Notes: a model not told the origin generated them from the sequence alone. A DNA stretch of 64,000 nucleotides from Cardiobacterium valvarum (GCF_900460955.1 NZ_UFUW01000001.1:2341001-2405000); one strand, 5' to 3'. Shown: positions 42,058-52,197, numbered from the stretch's first letter. Made by a program: numbers and translations.

Positions 42058-42086
42058 ATCATACTGGCTTTTTTGTGCCCGTGCAA
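42058..42086 (-). promoter_or_regulatory. Sigma-70 promoter of the porin gene
   Basis: On the minus strand TTGCAC, 17 bp, TATGAT. The -10 is 58 bp before the ATG. Spacing is ideal and each hexamer has one mismatch. The region further upstream is AT-rich (a likely UP element). Confidence 0.72.
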
Positions 42087-42221
42087 CCATTTTGTTGCAA
42101 GAAACCAACAAGACCTTTTTTGTAGTTATTTTACAACTTTTATTCTGCCTTTTAGACTGAGATAAACACATATCCATATGTCTTTTATGATATTTTTAGA
42201 ATCCATCTCATGCGGCAATTT

Positions 42222-42590
42222 TTACCGCTCACACCAGACGAAAGCGACGGCGTAATCACGTTCGTCGCTCAGGCTGAGATGAATAGTAGCTATGTCTCGT
42301 GCGCAACGCAGGCTGTGCAGTGGTTCGGTATCAGCAAATTGCGGTACACCTAGTACGGTTTTATCGAGGCAAATAGCGGGCATAACCAGCGGCGCGCGCA
42401 GACCGGTCCCGAGAGCTTTACCCAGCGCTTCTTTGGCTGCCCAGCGCATGGCGAGATAGCGCACCGGGTCGCGTTGTGCACTGAACTGGGCGAGTTCGTC
42501 AGGGTGCAGAATTTTTTTCGCCAAACGCTGTCCGTGTGTACGCCATAAGGCGGAAATGCGGCGTTTGTCAATGATGTCAGTGCCTATCAT
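42222..42590 (-). CDS. acpS: Holo-[acyl-carrier-protein] synthase
   Basis: Transfers 4'-phosphopantetheine from CoA to acyl carrier protein. It has 122 residues. N-terminal MIGTDIIDKRRI carries the Mg-binding Asp5. FSAQRDPVRYLAMRWAAKEALGKALGTGLR near 36-65 is the second signature (W-A-KEA--KA-GTG). LSLSDERDYAVAFV lies near the C-terminus. It is a single gene here; the usual pdxJ partner is not adjacent. Confidence 0.95.
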   Translation of the reverse strand: MIGTDIIDKRRISALWRTHGQRLAKKILHPDELAQFSAQRDPVRYLAMRWAAKEALGKALGTGLRAPLVMPAICLDKTVLGVPQFADTEPLHSLRCARDIATIHLSLSDERDYAVAFVWCER

Positions 42591-42658
42591 GGGTGTTTTT
42601 GAGTATTCTGTGCTATATAGCCGCTAGGCGGGCAACCGTGCGGATTATCCCGTGTGTA

Positions 42659-42687
42659 TAAAAAAGCGGGACGTACCCGCTTTTTGT
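42659..42687 (-). terminator. Terminator after lysC
   Basis: AAAGCGGG-ACGTA-CCCGCTTT stem followed on the minus strand by TTTATACAC. It closes the recA-recX-alaS-lysC run. Confidence 0.75.
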
Positions 42688-42703
42688 TTTCAACGACGGC
42701 GTA

Positions 42704-43921
42704 TCAGACTTTATCAAGGCCGAAGGCTTCGTGCAGGGCACGCACCGCGAGTTCGAGGTATTTTTCGTCAATACCCACGGAGATTTTGATTTCCGAGGTG
42801 CTAATGATGTGGATGTTGATGTTTTCTTTGGCAAGTGCCTGAAACATGGTACTGGCAACTGCCGCATGCGAGCGCATCCCCACGCCGACGATGGACACTT
42901 TGGCGATGTTCGAGCCGTGGACAACCACGCCACTTTCCGGCGGGAAGGTTTTCCGCAGAATTTCCAGGGTAGTGTCGTAGTCACCGCGCGGCACGGTGAA
43001 GGTGAAGTCGTTTTTACCTTCGATGCCGATGTTCTGGATGATCATGTCAACGTTGATGTTGGCTTCGCCGATGGGAGCGAGGATTTTGTAGGCAATGCCG
43101 GGGGTGTCCGGCACGTCAACGACGTTGACCTGGGCTTCGTCGCGGCTGAACGCGATACCGGTGATGATGGCTGATTCCACGGGGTTTTCCTCTTCTAGAC
43201 TGATCAGGGTACCTTCGCCGTCCTCAAAACTGGAGAGGACGCGGAGCGGGACTTTGTATTTGCCAGCAAATTCGACCGAGCGGATTTGCAGGACTTTTGA
43301 GCCGAGGCTCGCCATTTCCAGCATTTCTTCAAAGGTGATGCGGTCAAGTTTGCGCGCTTTCGGTTCAATGCGTGGGTCGGTGGTATACACGCCGTCCACG
43401 TCGGTGTAGATCTGGCATTCGTCGGCATGCAGCGCGGCGGCGAGGGCAACGGCGGTGGTATCGGAGCCGCCCCTGCCGAGGGTGGTGATGTTGCCGTGTT
43501 CGTCCACGCCCTGAAAGCCGGCGACAATGACGATTTTTCCCGCTTGCAGGTCGCGCTTGATGTTGTCGCTGTCAATGCCCTTGATGCGCGCTTTCATGTG
43601 GGCGCTATCGGTGAGGATTTTTACTTGTGCGCCAGTGTAGGACACGGCCGGGACGCCGCGCTTTTCAATAGCAATAGCGAGCAGGGCGATGCTGACTTGT
43701 TCACCAGTGGACATGATGACGTCCATTTCGCGCGGACTGGGACGCGGCGTGATGTCGTGCGCGAGTGCGATCAGGCGGTTGGTTTCGCCGCTCATCGCAG
43801 AGACGGCGACGACAAGGTCGTTGCCCGCTTTTTGCGCGGCAATGCATTTTTCGGCGACGTGTTCGATGCGCTCAATTGAGCCCATCGAGGTGCCGCCGTA
43901 TTTTTGGACGATTAGTGCCAT
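42704..43921 (-). CDS. lysC: Aspartate kinase (lysine-sensitive type with ACT domains)
   Basis: First enzyme of the lysine, threonine, methionine and diaminopimelate pathway. It has 405 residues, single-function. N-terminal VQKYGGTSMGSIERI (residues 4-18) is the kinase signature. VVAVSAMSGETNRLI is near 37, GRGGSDTTAVALAAAL near 170-185, and two C-terminal ACT domains occupy about 265-405 (VNVVDVPDTPGIAYKI, VSIVGVGMRSHAAVASTMFQAL). The start at 43921 has GAGG eight bases upstream and lies 10 bp after the alaS stop. A longer in-frame start inside alaS was rejected. It takes the place held by csrA behind alaS in many relatives. Confidence 0.95.
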   Translation of the reverse strand: MALIVQKYGGTSMGSIERIEHVAEKCIAAQKAGNDLVVAVSAMSGETNRLIALAHDITPRPSPREMDVIMSTGEQVSIALLAIAIEKRGVPAVSYTGAQVKILTDSAHMKARIKGIDSDNIKRDLQAGKIVIVAGFQGVDEHGNITTLGRGGSDTTAVALAAALHADECQIYTDVDGVYTTDPRIEPKARKLDRITFEEMLEMASLGSKVLQIRSVEFAGKYKVPLRVLSSFEDGEGTLISLEEENPVESAIITGIAFSRDEAQVNVVDVPDTPGIAYKILAPIGEANINVDMIIQNIGIEGKNDFTFTVPRGDYDTTLEILRKTFPPESGVVVHGSNIAKVSIVGVGMRSHAAVASTMFQALAKENINIHIISTSEIKISVGIDEKYLELAVRALHEAFGLDKV

Positions 43922-43931
43922 GTGGGTTTCC

Positions 43932-46826
43932 TCATGTGTTATCGGGCAGGGCATCTGCCAGTGCCGCGAGCGCAGCGGGCAATCCTGCGGGATTTTTGCC
44001 GCCGGCTTGGGCGAAGTCGGGGCGGCCGCCGCCTTTGCCGTCAATGTGGGCGACGAGTTCACGGATAATGTTGCCGGCATGCAGGGCTTTTGCCGCTTTG
44101 TTGACGCTGACAATCAGGCGGGCAGTATCGTTATCGGCGCTGCCGATGACGACGACGTCCGCACCGTGGCGGTCACGCAGCTGGTCGGCGGTGTCGCGCA
44201 GGGTAGCGTTATCGAGGCCGTCGCGTTGCAGGGCGAGGGTTTTCCAGCCTTTGACGGTTTTTACGTCAATGCTGCCACCGTCGCCGCCTTGTGCCAGTTG
44301 GCGTTTCAGGGTCTGGATGTCTTTTTCTTGTGCTTTCAGCTGTTGTTGCAGGGCGGCAATGCGCTCCGGCAGGTGTTCGCCGTCGGTTTTCAGCAGGGCG
44401 GCGCTTTCCGCGAGCAGGGCATCGCTATGCGCAAGATGTTCCAGTGCAGCGAGGCCGCAGACGACTTCGATGCGGCGTACCCCGGCCGATACCGCTCCTT
44501 GCGAGACGACTTTGGCGATGCCGATTTCGCCCAGGCGGGCGACGTGAGTGCCACCGCAGAGTTCGATGGAGAAGCCGTCTTCGCCCATGCTGACGACGCG
44601 CACCACGTCGCCATATTTTTCGCCGAAAAGTGCCATCGCGCCTTTTTTCTGCGCATCATCACGGCCCATTTGTTCGATGGTCACCGGGGCGTTACGCAGG
44701 ATTTGCGCGTTCATCATGGTTTCGACGTGGGCGATTTCGTCAGCACTGAGCGGTTTGTCGTGCGAGAAGTCGAAGCGGGTACGGCGTTCGTCCACCAGCG
44801 AGCCTTTTTGCTGAACGTGGGTGCCGAGGGTGCTGCGCAGGGCTTTGTGCAGCAGGTGGGTGGCGGAATGGTGCCGCTTGATGGCGGCGCGGCGGTCCAC
44901 GTCAATTTGGGTTTCTGCCGCTTCGCCGCTGCTGATGCTGCCTTCGACAACATGGCCGTAGTGCAGGAAGGCGTCACCCTGTTTCTGCGTGTCTTCAACG
45001 GCGAAGATGCCGTTTGCAGTGCGGATGGTGCCGGTGTCGCCGACTTGTCCGCCGGATTCGCCGTAGAACGGGGTGCGGTCAAGGACGATGACGCCGTGTT
45101 CGCCGCCGAGCAGGCGGTTGACCGCTGCGCCATCAGCGAAGATTTGCATGATTTGCGCGGTGCCGTGGTCGTGTTCGTAGCCTTCAAAGGCGGTTTTGCC
45201 GCTGATATCAAGCTTCTGTGCGGCATCAAACTTGCCGGCAGCTTTGGCGCGCTCGCGCTGCGCCGCCATTTCCCGCTCGAAGCCGTCGCTGTCGAGCTCG
45301 ATGCCGAGTTCGCGTGCCATGTCGGCGGTGAGGTCGTAGGGGAAGCCGTAGGTGTCGTAGAGTTTGAAGATGACTTCGCCCGGGATGATCAGCTTGCTGT
45401 TCGCGAGGTTGTCGTTCAGGTATTGTTCCAGCGCGGCGATGTAGGGGGCAGCTTCAGAATCGCTGAATTTGGATTCGTCGCCCAGCACGTCTTCCATATC
45501 AATGGTTTTTGTCTCGCCCTGCGGGGTGCGCAGCAGGATCTGTTTGCGGTTTGCCGTTTGCAGGGCGCTGACATTGAAGGGTTTGCCGTCGGCAGTGTGC
45601 AGTTCGATGTTTTTTTGCGGTCCGTCCAGCGGCAGGAGGGATTCGAGTTTGAGGAATTTCAGGCCGTGCAGCACTTTGTGAAAGACGCTCATGCCGGTAT
45701 CCAGCGTTTGCGCAAAGCGCTCTTCTTCCCGCTTGACGGCCTCGGTGATACGTGCTTCGGCTTCGACGATTTCCGGATAGGCCTCGCCCATTTCCGCCAC
45801 CAGCGGTGCGACGAGTTTGTAGAAAAACGGCTGGTTCTGCCCCAGTTTGTAGCCGTGGCGGATGGCACGGCGCATGATGCGGCGCAGGACGTAGCCGCGT
45901 CCTTCGTTGCCGGGCAGCACACCGTCCACCATCAGGAAAACGGTGGAGCGGATGTGGTCGGCGATGACTTTGAGCGAGGTCTGTTCGAGATCGTCGCAGC
46001 CGGTTGCCTCAGCGGCGGCGGCAATCAGGTTGCGGAAGATGTCGATTTCGTAGTTGGAATGGACGTGCTGCAACACGGCGGCGATACGTTCCAACCCCAT
46101 GCCGGTATCGATGGACGGGCGCGGCAGCGGCTTCATGTTGCCCGTCGCATCCCGCTCAAACTGCATGAAGACAATGTTCCAGATTTCGATAAAGCGGTCG
46201 CCGTCTTCTTCGGGTGAGCCGGGTGGGCCACCCCACACTTCCGGCCCGTGGTCGTAGAAGATTTCCGAGCAGGGGCCGCAGGGACCGGTGTCGCCCATCG
46301 CCCAGAAGTTGTCGGATTCGTATTTGGCTTTGCCCGGCTTGTCGCCGATGCGGATGATTTTGTCCTCCGGCAGGCCGACAGTGTCACGCCAGATGGCATA
46401 GGCTTCGTCGTCTTCGTGATAGACGGTAACGCAGAGTTTTTCCGGCGGCAGGCCGAAGACTTGCGTCAGCAGGTTCCAGGCGAAGGGGATGGCCTGTTCT
46501 TTGAAGTAGTCGCCGAAGCTGAAATTGCCCAGCATTTCAAAGAAGGTGTGGTGGCGCGCGGTGTAGCCGACATTTTCCAAGTCGTTGTGCTTGCCACCGG
46601 CGCGCACGCAGCGCTGCGAGGTGGTGGCGCGCCTGTAATCACGCGTTTCAGAGCCGGTGAAGATGTCCTTGAACTGCACCATGCCCGCGTTGGTAAAGAG
46701 CAGGGTCGGGTCGTTGCCCGGCACCAGCGAGGAAGAATGGACGATTTTGTGGCCGTGTTCGGCGAAGTAATCGAGAAAGGCGCGCCGGATGTCGGCGGTG
46801 GAAGTGGGGCGTTTATGTGTTGTCAT
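43932..46826 (-). CDS. alaS: Alanyl-tRNA synthetase
   Basis: Charges tRNA-Ala and edits mischarged Ser and Gly. It has 964 residues, about 90 longer than E. coli AlaS (876). Catalytic core: [20 protein letters not shown] near 14, [17 protein letters not shown] near 38-54, [15 protein letters not shown] near 95-109, [17 protein letters not shown] near 183-199. The editing domain has [16 protein letters not shown] near 665, and CGGTHV near 768 supplies Zn-binding residues. The C-terminal C-Ala domain has [11 protein letters not shown] near 935. The extra length is mostly an insertion at about residues 385-465 ([20 protein letters not shown] to DNLANSKLI). Its start overlaps the recX end by 14 bp. 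Confidence 0.96.
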   Translation of the reverse strand: MTTHKRPTSTADIRRAFLDYFAEHGHKIVHSSSLVPGNDPTLLFTNAGMVQFKDIFTGSETRDYRRATTSQRCVRAGGKHNDLENVGYTARHHTFFEMLGNFSFGDYFKEQAIPFAWNLLTQVFGLPPEKLCVTVYHEDDEAYAIWRDTVGLPEDKIIRIGDKPGKAKYESDNFWAMGDTGPCGPCSEIFYDHGPEVWGGPPGSPEEDGDRFIEIWNIVFMQFERDATGNMKPLPRPSIDTGMGLERIAAVLQHVHSNYEIDIFRNLIAAAAEATGCDDLEQTSLKVIADHIRSTVFLMVDGVLPGNEGRGYVLRRIMRRAIRHGYKLGQNQPFFYKLVAPLVAEMGEAYPEIVEAEARITEAVKREEERFAQTLDTGMSVFHKVLHGLKFLKLESLLPLDGPQKNIELHTADGKPFNVSALQTANRKQILLRTPQGETKTIDMEDVLGDESKFSDSEAAPYIAALEQYLNDNLANSKLIIPGEVIFKLYDTYGFPYDLTADMARELGIELDSDGFEREMAAQRERAKAAGKFDAAQKLDISGKTAFEGYEHDHGTAQIMQIFADGAAVNRLLGGEHGVIVLDRTPFYGESGGQVGDTGTIRTANGIFAVEDTQKQGDAFLHYGHVVEGSISSGEAAETQIDVDRRAAIKRHHSATHLLHKALRSTLGTHVQQKGSLVDERRTRFDFSHDKPLSADEIAHVETMMNAQILRNAPVTIEQMGRDDAQKKGAMALFGEKYGDVVRVVSMGEDGFSIELCGGTHVARLGEIGIAKVVSQGAVSAGVRRIEVVCGLAALEHLAHSDALLAESAALLKTDGEHLPERIAALQQQLKAQEKDIQTLKRQLAQGGDGGSIDVKTVKGWKTLALQRDGLDNATLRDTADQLRDRHGADVVVIGSADNDTARLIVSVNKAAKALHAGNIIRELVAHIDGKGGGRPDFAQAGGKNPAGLPAALAALADALPDNT

Positions 46827-47289
46827 CGTGGGTTGCTTTCATTGCTTGCTGGATGTCGTCGTAGGAAAAACCGCGTTGGGCGAGGAAACGCTGCCGGTTT
46901 GCCTTTTCTTTCGCTGTCGTAGCGGGGACGCTGTATTTTTTCAGATAGGCGCTGCGGGCGGCGCCCGCCCAATCGGCGGCGTCGAGCACGTCGCGCAGCA
47001 GGTCGCCGTGGATGCCGCGCGCTTCGAGTTCGTGGCGGACTTTAAGCCGCCCCTGCCCGCGCGCGAGGCGGTTGCGGACAAAGGCTTCGGCAAAGCGGGC
47101 ATCGCTCTGCCAGCCGCGCGCGGCGAGGGTATCAAGGACAAGTTCGACGGCGGTGGGGGAAAAACCGTGCAGTTTGGCGACGAGTTCGGCGCGGCTGTGT
47201 TCGCGTTGTGCGAGCGCAGTGAGACAGCGCGCTTCGATAGCGCGCTGTTCGTCGTCAGGGTGGGTGAACTCAGAAGGGTTCATCGCCAT
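46813..47289 (-). CDS. recX: Regulatory protein RecX
   Basis: A 158-residue helical-repeat inhibitor of RecA filaments. Motifs: [19 protein letters not shown] near 22-40, [39 protein letters not shown] near 59-97, and [17 protein letters not shown] near the C-terminus. Possible starts are 47289 and 47283; both overlap the last codons of recA, so translation is coupled. It is third in TPR gene-recA-recX-alaS. Confidence 0.92.
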   Translation of the reverse strand: MAMNPSEFTHPDDEQRAIEARCLTALAQREHSRAELVAKLHGFSPTAVELVLDTLAARGWQSDARFAEAFVRNRLARGQGRLKVRHELEARGIHGDLLRDVLDAADWAGAARSAYLKKYSVPATTAKEKANRQRFLAQRGFSYDDIQQAMKATHDDNT

Positions 47290-48361
47290 CGGTCAAGGAG
47301 GGCTGGGTATCCTCATCATCGTCATCGGTCTTGCCGCTGCCCACCGGCAGCTCGGCCTGTGCATTGCCGATATAGTATTCGCGGATTTTTACCTCGATTT
47401 CGGCGGTGAGTTCCGGTTTTTCTTTGAGGAAGGCACGGACTTTTTCCTTGCCCTGACCAATTTTTTCGCCACCGTAGCTGTACCAGGCACCGGATTTCTG
47501 GATGACGTCAATGGCAACGCCGAGATCAATGATTTCGCCGAGGCGGGAAATACCTTCGCCGTAGAGGATTTCAAATTCGGCCTGCTTGAACGGCGGCGCG
47601 ACTTTGTTTTTCACCACTTTGACCCGCGTCTGGTTGCCAAGGACTTCGTCGCCATTTTTCACCGAACCGATGCGGCGGATATCAAGGCGCACCGAGGCAT
47701 AGAATTTGAGGGCGTTACCGCCGGTAGTGGTTTCCGGCGAGCCAAACATCACGCCGATTTTCATGCGGATCTGGTTGATAAAGATGACCAGGGTGTTGGT
47801 GCGCTTGATGTTCGCGGTCAGTTTGCGCAGTGCCTGGCTCATCAGGCGGGCTTGCAGGCCGACGTGCGAATCGCCCATGTCGCCTTCGATTTCCGCCTTC
47901 GGGGTGAGGGCGGCGACCGAGTCCACCACCACTACGTCAAACGCGCCGGAGCGCACCAGCGCATCGGTGATTTCCAGCGCCTGTTCGCCGGTGTCCGGCT
48001 GGGTGATGTAGAGGTTGTCGGTATCGACGCCGAGTTTGCGCGCATAAATCGGGTCAAGGGCGTGTTCGGCATCAATAAAGGCTGTCGTACCGCCCGCTTT
48101 TTGCGCTTCGGCGATGACTTGCAGGGTCAGCGTGGTTTTACCCGACGATTCCGGGCCGTAGATTTCGACAATCCGGCCACGCGGCAGGCCGCCGATGCCG
48201 AGGGCGATGTCGAGGCCAAGCGAGCCGGTTGAGATGGCCTGAATGTCGAGCGCGGCGGTTTGGTCGCCGAGACGCATCACCGTGCCTTTGCCGAAAGTCT
48301 TGTCAAGCTGTGCCAGCACGGCGGCGAGCGCCTTTTGCTGTTCTTCTGTCTGTTTCGCCAT
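47270..48361 (-). CDS. recA: Recombinase RecA
   Basis: ATP-dependent strand-exchange protein and SOS co-protease, 363 residues. Walker [10 protein letters not shown] near 69-77, Walker [11 protein letters not shown] near 142-151, L1 loop [20 protein letters not shown] near 160-180, L2 loop [27 protein letters not shown] near 205-231, and an acidic C-terminus ([18 protein letters not shown]). No LexA-type box lies in the 21-bp gap before it, so it is probably transcribed from upstream of the TPR gene. A possible box is at 49472-49487. Confidence 0.98.
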   Translation of the reverse strand: MAKQTEEQQKALAAVLAQLDKTFGKGTVMRLGDQTAALDIQAISTGSLGLDIALGIGGLPRGRIVEIYGPESSGKTTLTLQVIAEAQKAGGTTAFIDAEHALDPIYARKLGVDTDNLYITQPDTGEQALEITDALVRSGAFDVVVVDSVAALTPKAEIEGDMGDSHVGLQARLMSQALRKLTANIKRTNTLVIFINQIRMKIGVMFGSPETTTGGNALKFYASVRLDIRRIGSVKNGDEVLGNQTRVKVVKNKVAPPFKQAEFEILYGEGISRLGEIIDLGVAIDVIQKSGAWYSYGGEKIGQGKEKVRAFLKEKPELTAEIEVKIREYYIGNAQAELPVGSGKTDDDDEDTQPSLTDGDEPF

Positions 48362-48382
48362 AAAAATCCGATAGTTTTCAAG

Positions 48383-49462
48383 TTACTGCATGGCCTTCAA
48401 GGCCTCTAATTTGCGCGCAATCATAGCATTGTCAGGGGTCGCTTTCAGTGCCTTTTCGTACTCGGCCTGCGCCATTTGTACGTAGAGGCGGGCGAGGTTG
48501 ACCCGTGCCGAATTGTGCTCCGGATGCTTCAGCAACACGTCGCGCAGCGCCAGTTCCGCTGCAGGCAAATCGCCGCGCCCCGCATAAATTACCGCCAGGG
48601 CGTTGCCGGACTGCGGCAGGTCAGGGAAATTGGCCTGCATCATTTTGTACCAGCGTTCTGCTTCTTCGCCGCGCCCAAGTTGCATCAGCACCAGTCCTTT
48701 CAGGTAGGCTGCGCGGCTGTCCTGCGGGTTGGTGGCGAGGCGGCTTTCCAGTTGGCGCAGGGCACCGCGCGGGTTGCCGTTTTCCGCCATTGACTGCGCC
48801 TGCGCGTAACCTGCCCATGGCGGATCAGCTTCTTCTTCGGCAGCGGTCGGCGCCGGGGTAGCGGGCGCAAGCGGTTGCACTTCGCCAACCGCAGGCGCAA
48901 CGGGTGTCTGCAGTTTGGTGTCGCTTTCTGCCGCCTCCGCCTGCGCCTTCTCGTCCACCGGTGCGGGCTTTTCTGCATCAGGGACGGCGGCGGGCTGCCC
49001 GTCTTTTTTCTCTGCGGCAGCAGCTGCCGGTTTTTCTTCGCTGGCGGCGGATTTTTCTTCCGTCGGCTTCTCTTCTGCCGCAGGCTTTTTCTTCTCGGCA
49101 GACTTCTTCGTTTTCGCTTTTTTCTTGCTGTCCTTTTTCGCTTCGGCGGGTTTCTCTGCCGGTTCTGCGGCAGGCTTCGCTTCTTCGGCGGGCGGCGGCG
49201 GGTTCTTCGATTCGTCCTTCAACACCACCACCGGAATGTCGGCGGGCAAATCATCCGCTGGGGCAGTAAGCGGTTCCGGGCTTGTCCCCTGACCGGGCGG
49301 GTTTGCCCGCGCGGACAATTGCGGCAGTCCGCTGTCGCCTTTGGATCGCGCCAGCGCCGCTTCCGGCGTCAAGGTATCGCCCTGCACCGGCAGCAATGCC
49401 ACCGGCGGCTCGTTCTGCGCCCACAGCGGCGCGGATAACAACATCAACCATAATTTTTTCAT
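48383..49462 (-). CDS. Periplasmic TPR protein with a long low-complexity linker
   Basis: A 359-residue secreted protein. Signal peptide MKKLWLMLLSAPLWA (Ala-x-Ala-like cleavage before QNEPP). Residues about 65-215 are Ala/Pro/Glu/Lys-rich low complexity (for example KDSKKKAKTKKSAEKKK and EEKPAAAAAEKKDGQPAA). Residues about 225-355 hold three to four TPR-like repeats (ENGNPRGALRQLESRLATNP, AAYLKGLVLMQLGRGEEAERW, LAVIYAGRGDLPAAELALRD, ALKATPDNAMIARKLEALKA). The linker may span the cell wall. The ATG at 49462 has GAGG seven bases upstream. It lies 21 bp before recA on the same strand, an unusual partner for recA. Function unknown. Confidence 0.7.
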   Translation of the reverse strand: MKKLWLMLLSAPLWAQNEPPVALLPVQGDTLTPEAALARSKGDSGLPQLSARANPPGQGTSPEPLTAPADDLPADIPVVVLKDESKNPPPPAEEAKPAAEPAEKPAEAKKDSKKKAKTKKSAEKKKPAAEEKPTEEKSAASEEKPAAAAAEKKDGQPAAVPDAEKPAPVDEKAQAEAAESDTKLQTPVAPAVGEVQPLAPATPAPTAAEEEADPPWAGYAQAQSMAENGNPRGALRQLESRLATNPQDSRAAYLKGLVLMQLGRGEEAERWYKMMQANFPDLPQSGNALAVIYAGRGDLPAAELALRDVLLKHPEHNSARVNLARLYVQMAQAEYEKALKATPDNAMIARKLEALKAMQ

Positions 49463-49471
49463 CACAATCCT

Positions 49472-49487
49472 CTGTCATATATGAAAG
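49472..49487 (-). promoter_or_regulatory. Possible LexA (SOS) box upstream of the TPR-recA operon
   Basis: CTGTCATATATGAAAG fits CTGT-N8-ACAG at seven of eight fixed positions, with an AT-rich centre (ATATAT). It lies 9 bp before the TPR gene start. It is the only candidate I found for SOS control of recA, but it is imperfect and very close to the start codon. Confidence 0.3.
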
Positions 49488-49545
49488 ACGCCCAAGCGGG
49501 ATAAACACTGGGTTCGCGCCGCCCGCCAAGCGGGATAATCACAGC
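49488..49545 (+). repeat. Two units of the dispersed 26-bp repeat
   Basis: CCCAAGCGGGATAAACACTG and GCCAAGCGGGATAATCACAG, 34 bp apart, between the TPR gene and the ABC permease gene. Confidence 0.65.
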
Positions 49546-49547
49546 CT

Positions 49548-50345
49548 TCATTCCCGCCAGCGCAACACCCGCCGCTCAATCACCCCCAGCAGCCACGACA
49601 GCACGATGCCCAAGAGGGCGAGCAGCGTGACCCCCGCCAGCAGCTGATCCATCTGATAAAGCGCGCCGGCATTCGCGATATACGCGCCGATGCCGCTTTC
49701 CGCACTCATCATCTCGGCGACCACCAGCATGGTGATGGCAATCGACACCGAAATGCGGAAGCCGGCAAAAATCCCCGGCATCGCGCCGGGCAGAATGATA
49801 CTGCGGATGACCGCCGCCTGCGGCAGCCCAAACGATTGCCCCATGCGAATCAGGCCGCGATCCACATTATTGACCGCCGCATACGTCGCAATCACCGTCG
49901 GGAACAATGTGCCAATCAGAATTGTCGCCACCTTCGAGCCCTCGTCGATGCCGAACCACACCAGAAAGAGCGGCAGCAGCGCAATCTTCGGCACGGGGAA
50001 CAGCGCCGAGACCAGCGGCAGCAACATGCCACGCGCAACCCGCCACAAACCGATTAACAGCCCGATGACGATACCAAGTAGCGTGCCCAGCCCCCAGCCG
50101 ATAGCGAGACGGCGCACACTCGCCCACAAGTGTTCCCACAACAGCCCGGAAACGAGCAACTGTTTGAGCTGCACCACAATTTCCGAGGGCGACGCGATAA
50201 AAGCGCGGCTGATCCAGCCGAGACGCACCGCCGCCTCCCAAACCACCAGCAACACGGCAAACACCAGCCAGCCCTGCCAGCGCGGCGCCTTGCCGCCAAA
50301 CACGCGGGTGCGCAGCGGCACCGCAATCCGATTCACCGTATTCAT
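49548..50345 (-). CDS. ABC transporter permease (SsuC/TauC type)
   Basis: Inner-membrane permease of 265 residues with about six helices. The BPD-type EAA loop is present as LIRMGQSFGLPQAAVIRSIILPGAMPGIFAGFRISVSIA near 160-198. It starts with ATG overlapping the ATPase stop (ATGA), so it is third in the SBP-ATPase-permease operon. The family imports sulfonates, taurine, nitrate or pyrimidine precursors; no ssuD or tauD gene is nearby to decide. Confidence 0.88.
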   Translation of the reverse strand: MNTVNRIAVPLRTRVFGGKAPRWQGWLVFAVLLVVWEAAVRLGWISRAFIASPSEIVVQLKQLLVSGLLWEHLWASVRRLAIGWGLGTLLGIVIGLLIGLWRVARGMLLPLVSALFPVPKIALLPLFLVWFGIDEGSKVATILIGTLFPTVIATYAAVNNVDRGLIRMGQSFGLPQAAVIRSIILPGAMPGIFAGFRISVSIAITMLVVAEMMSAESGIGAYIANAGALYQMDQLLAGVTLLALLGIVLSWLLGVIERRVLRWRE

Positions 50346-51106
50346 GCTTCCAACTCCCGCTCGGCGGCGCGAACCTCATCGCGCATCAACGCCCACAAGC
50401 GCCCTTCCACATCCAGCAACACAGGATCCCGCTCATCGCGCGCATCCAGCGGCATATCCAGCGAGACCACCTCGCGCACCCGCCCGGGGCGGCGCGACAG
50501 TACCACCACCTTGTGTCCCAGCCGCACCGCCTCGCGCAGGTTGTGCGTCACATACGCCGCCGAAAACGGCGCGGCCAGCCACAGGCGGACAAAATCATCG
50601 AGCAACAAATCCTTCGTCTGACTATCCAGCGCCGAGAGCGGTTCATCGAGCAGCATCACCGCCGGATTGACCGCCAGCGCACGCGCAATCGCCACCCGCT
50701 GCCGCATCCCGCCGGAAAGCTGACGAATCCAGGCATGGGCAAACTCACTGAGCTGCGTGCGCGCCAGCACATCGCGCACCCGCTCGCGCCGCTCCGCTTT
50801 CGAGAGCGGATGATGCGCCAGCACCAGCTCCACATTCTCCGCCACCGTGCGCCACGGCAGCAGGGCAAAATCCTGAAAAACAAACGTCAGCGGGTTGAGC
50901 GACGCGGCAGGCGGTTCACCTTCCAGCCACACCACGCCCGCATCCGGCGCTTCCAGTCCACCCAGAAAACGCAGCAGTGTCGATTTCCCGCAGCCGGGCG
51001 GGCCGATAATGCAGACAATCTCGCCCGCCTCAATCGCAAACGACACATCCTGCAACACCAGCCGCCCGTGATAACGGTGCGACACATCATCGACCAGCAG
51101 ACGCAT
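50342..51106 (-). CDS. ABC transporter ATP-binding protein (SsuB/TauB type)
   Basis: A 254-residue ATPase with Walker A GPPGCGKST near 36-44, the Q-loop FVFQDFALLPW near 75-85, signature RQLSGGMRQRVAIARAL near 127-143, Walker B VMLLDEPLSALD near 151-162, and H-loop VTHNLREAV near 185. It overlaps the binding-protein stop (TGATG) and the permease start. It energises the importer; substrate undefined. Confidence 0.92.
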   Translation of the reverse strand: MRLLVDDVSHRYHGRLVLQDVSFAIEAGEIVCIIGPPGCGKSTLLRFLGGLEAPDAGVVWLEGEPPAASLNPLTFVFQDFALLPWRTVAENVELVLAHHPLSKAERRERVRDVLARTQLSEFAHAWIRQLSGGMRQRVAIARALAVNPAVMLLDEPLSALDSQTKDLLLDDFVRLWLAAPFSAAYVTHNLREAVRLGHKVVVLSRRPGRVREVVSLDMPLDARDERDPVLLDVEGRLWALMRDEVRAAERELEA

Positions 51107-52089
51107 CAGTCCACCAGCAGCGCGTTACCATCCAGCGCATCCGGCACCAGCTTCTCGTCCTTGAACCACTGCACCTGTTTGAGCACATCGGCACGGTTCA
51201 GCGCCGCATCCGGCGAGACGCGCATCGCCCCCGCCTGAATCAGCCTGGCCGCCTCCGCTTCGGGCTTATCGACAAACACATAACGGTGCACATCGGCGAC
51301 CACCGCCGCCACTTCCGTCTCAGAGAGCGACTTATCAACCAGCGCCGCGTTATAAAGCGCCGCCCCCTTGGCAAAACCGCGCCGGAAAGCAGCAAGCGAC
51401 TGCGGGTTATCCTGCGCGCGCTTCGCCGAAGTAAACAGCACCGTCACTTGATAATCCGGCAGAAAATCGGCGACGCGGCCAATCTCCACCGCCGCACCCT
51501 GCGCCACCCAGTCGGCAGCAAACGCAGGCTGGGCGACAGTGGCATCCACCTTGCCCGCCTGCAACGCGGCGGCAATCGCCGGCATCGTATTCAGCGCCAT
51601 CGGCTTGATGGCGATACCTTCCTGCCTGGCAATCTGCGCACCCATATACGCAAACGACGACCCTTGGGTGGTGATGGCAAAACGCTTGCCGTCCAAATCC
51701 TTGGGCGACTTCAAACCGGCATCAAACGCCGCCTTGCTGGCGAGCAGCACATGCCCCGGCGTGTCCTTCGCTTCCGTCAGCGCGCCGCCGAAAATCCGCA
51801 CCGAATCGCCGCGCGCGGCCAAATTCAGCAGACCGCCGGACACTGCCGTCACGCCGAAATCAATATCGCCGGAAGCAATTGCGACCGCCATGGCCTGCGC
51901 CGCCTGGAACGGCACCAACTCCGCATCCAGCCCTTCCCCGGCATAAAAGCCGCGTTCCTTGGCGAGAAAATTCGGCGCATGTGACGGCAGGGCGATAAAA
52001 CCGACCTTCACCTTCGCATTCTCCGCACCCGCCGTCAGCGCACACAACGCCGCGGCCACTGCCAAAAAACTCCGGCGCAACATCAACAT
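51106..52089 (-). CDS. ABC transporter substrate-binding protein (SsuA/NMT1-like)
   Basis: Periplasmic binding protein of 327 residues. Signal peptide MLMLRRSFLAVAAALCALTAGA, then KVKVGFIALPSHAPNFLAKERGFYAGEGLDAEL, the typical start of SsuA/TauA/ThiY-type proteins. SGDIDFGVTAVSGGLLNLAARG near 72-93 and KRFAITTQGSSFAYMGAQIARQEGI near 133-157 line the ligand site. AGGAGAGG precedes the ATG at 52089. It is first of the three-gene operon. Ligand could be an aliphatic sulfonate or a thiamine-pyrimidine precursor; sequence alone does not decide. Confidence 0.87.
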   Translation of the reverse strand: MLMLRRSFLAVAAALCALTAGAENAKVKVGFIALPSHAPNFLAKERGFYAGEGLDAELVPFQAAQAMAVAIASGDIDFGVTAVSGGLLNLAARGDSVRIFGGALTEAKDTPGHVLLASKAAFDAGLKSPKDLDGKRFAITTQGSSFAYMGAQIARQEGIAIKPMALNTMPAIAAALQAGKVDATVAQPAFAADWVAQGAAVEIGRVADFLPDYQVTVLFTSAKRAQDNPQSLAAFRRGFAKGAALYNAALVDKSLSETEVAAVVADVHRYVFVDKPEAEAARLIQAGAMRVSPDAALNRADVLKQVQWFKDEKLVPDALDGNALLVD

Positions 52090-52197
52090 AATCCTCTCCT
52101 GCAAACAGAAAACAAAACCACGCGGCGGCGCGGACAGAAAAACAGAACCGCTTTGTAACACAGCAGTAAGAGAGCGGCAAGGACGGCGGATGGCGAG

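Noticed and set aside
43689..46217. 842-residue open frame on the plus strand, antisense to alaS and lysC
   Set aside because: Shadow of GC-rich genes. The translation is low-complexity Val/Phe/Gly/Ala without domains, and the opposite strand encodes unmistakable AlaRS.
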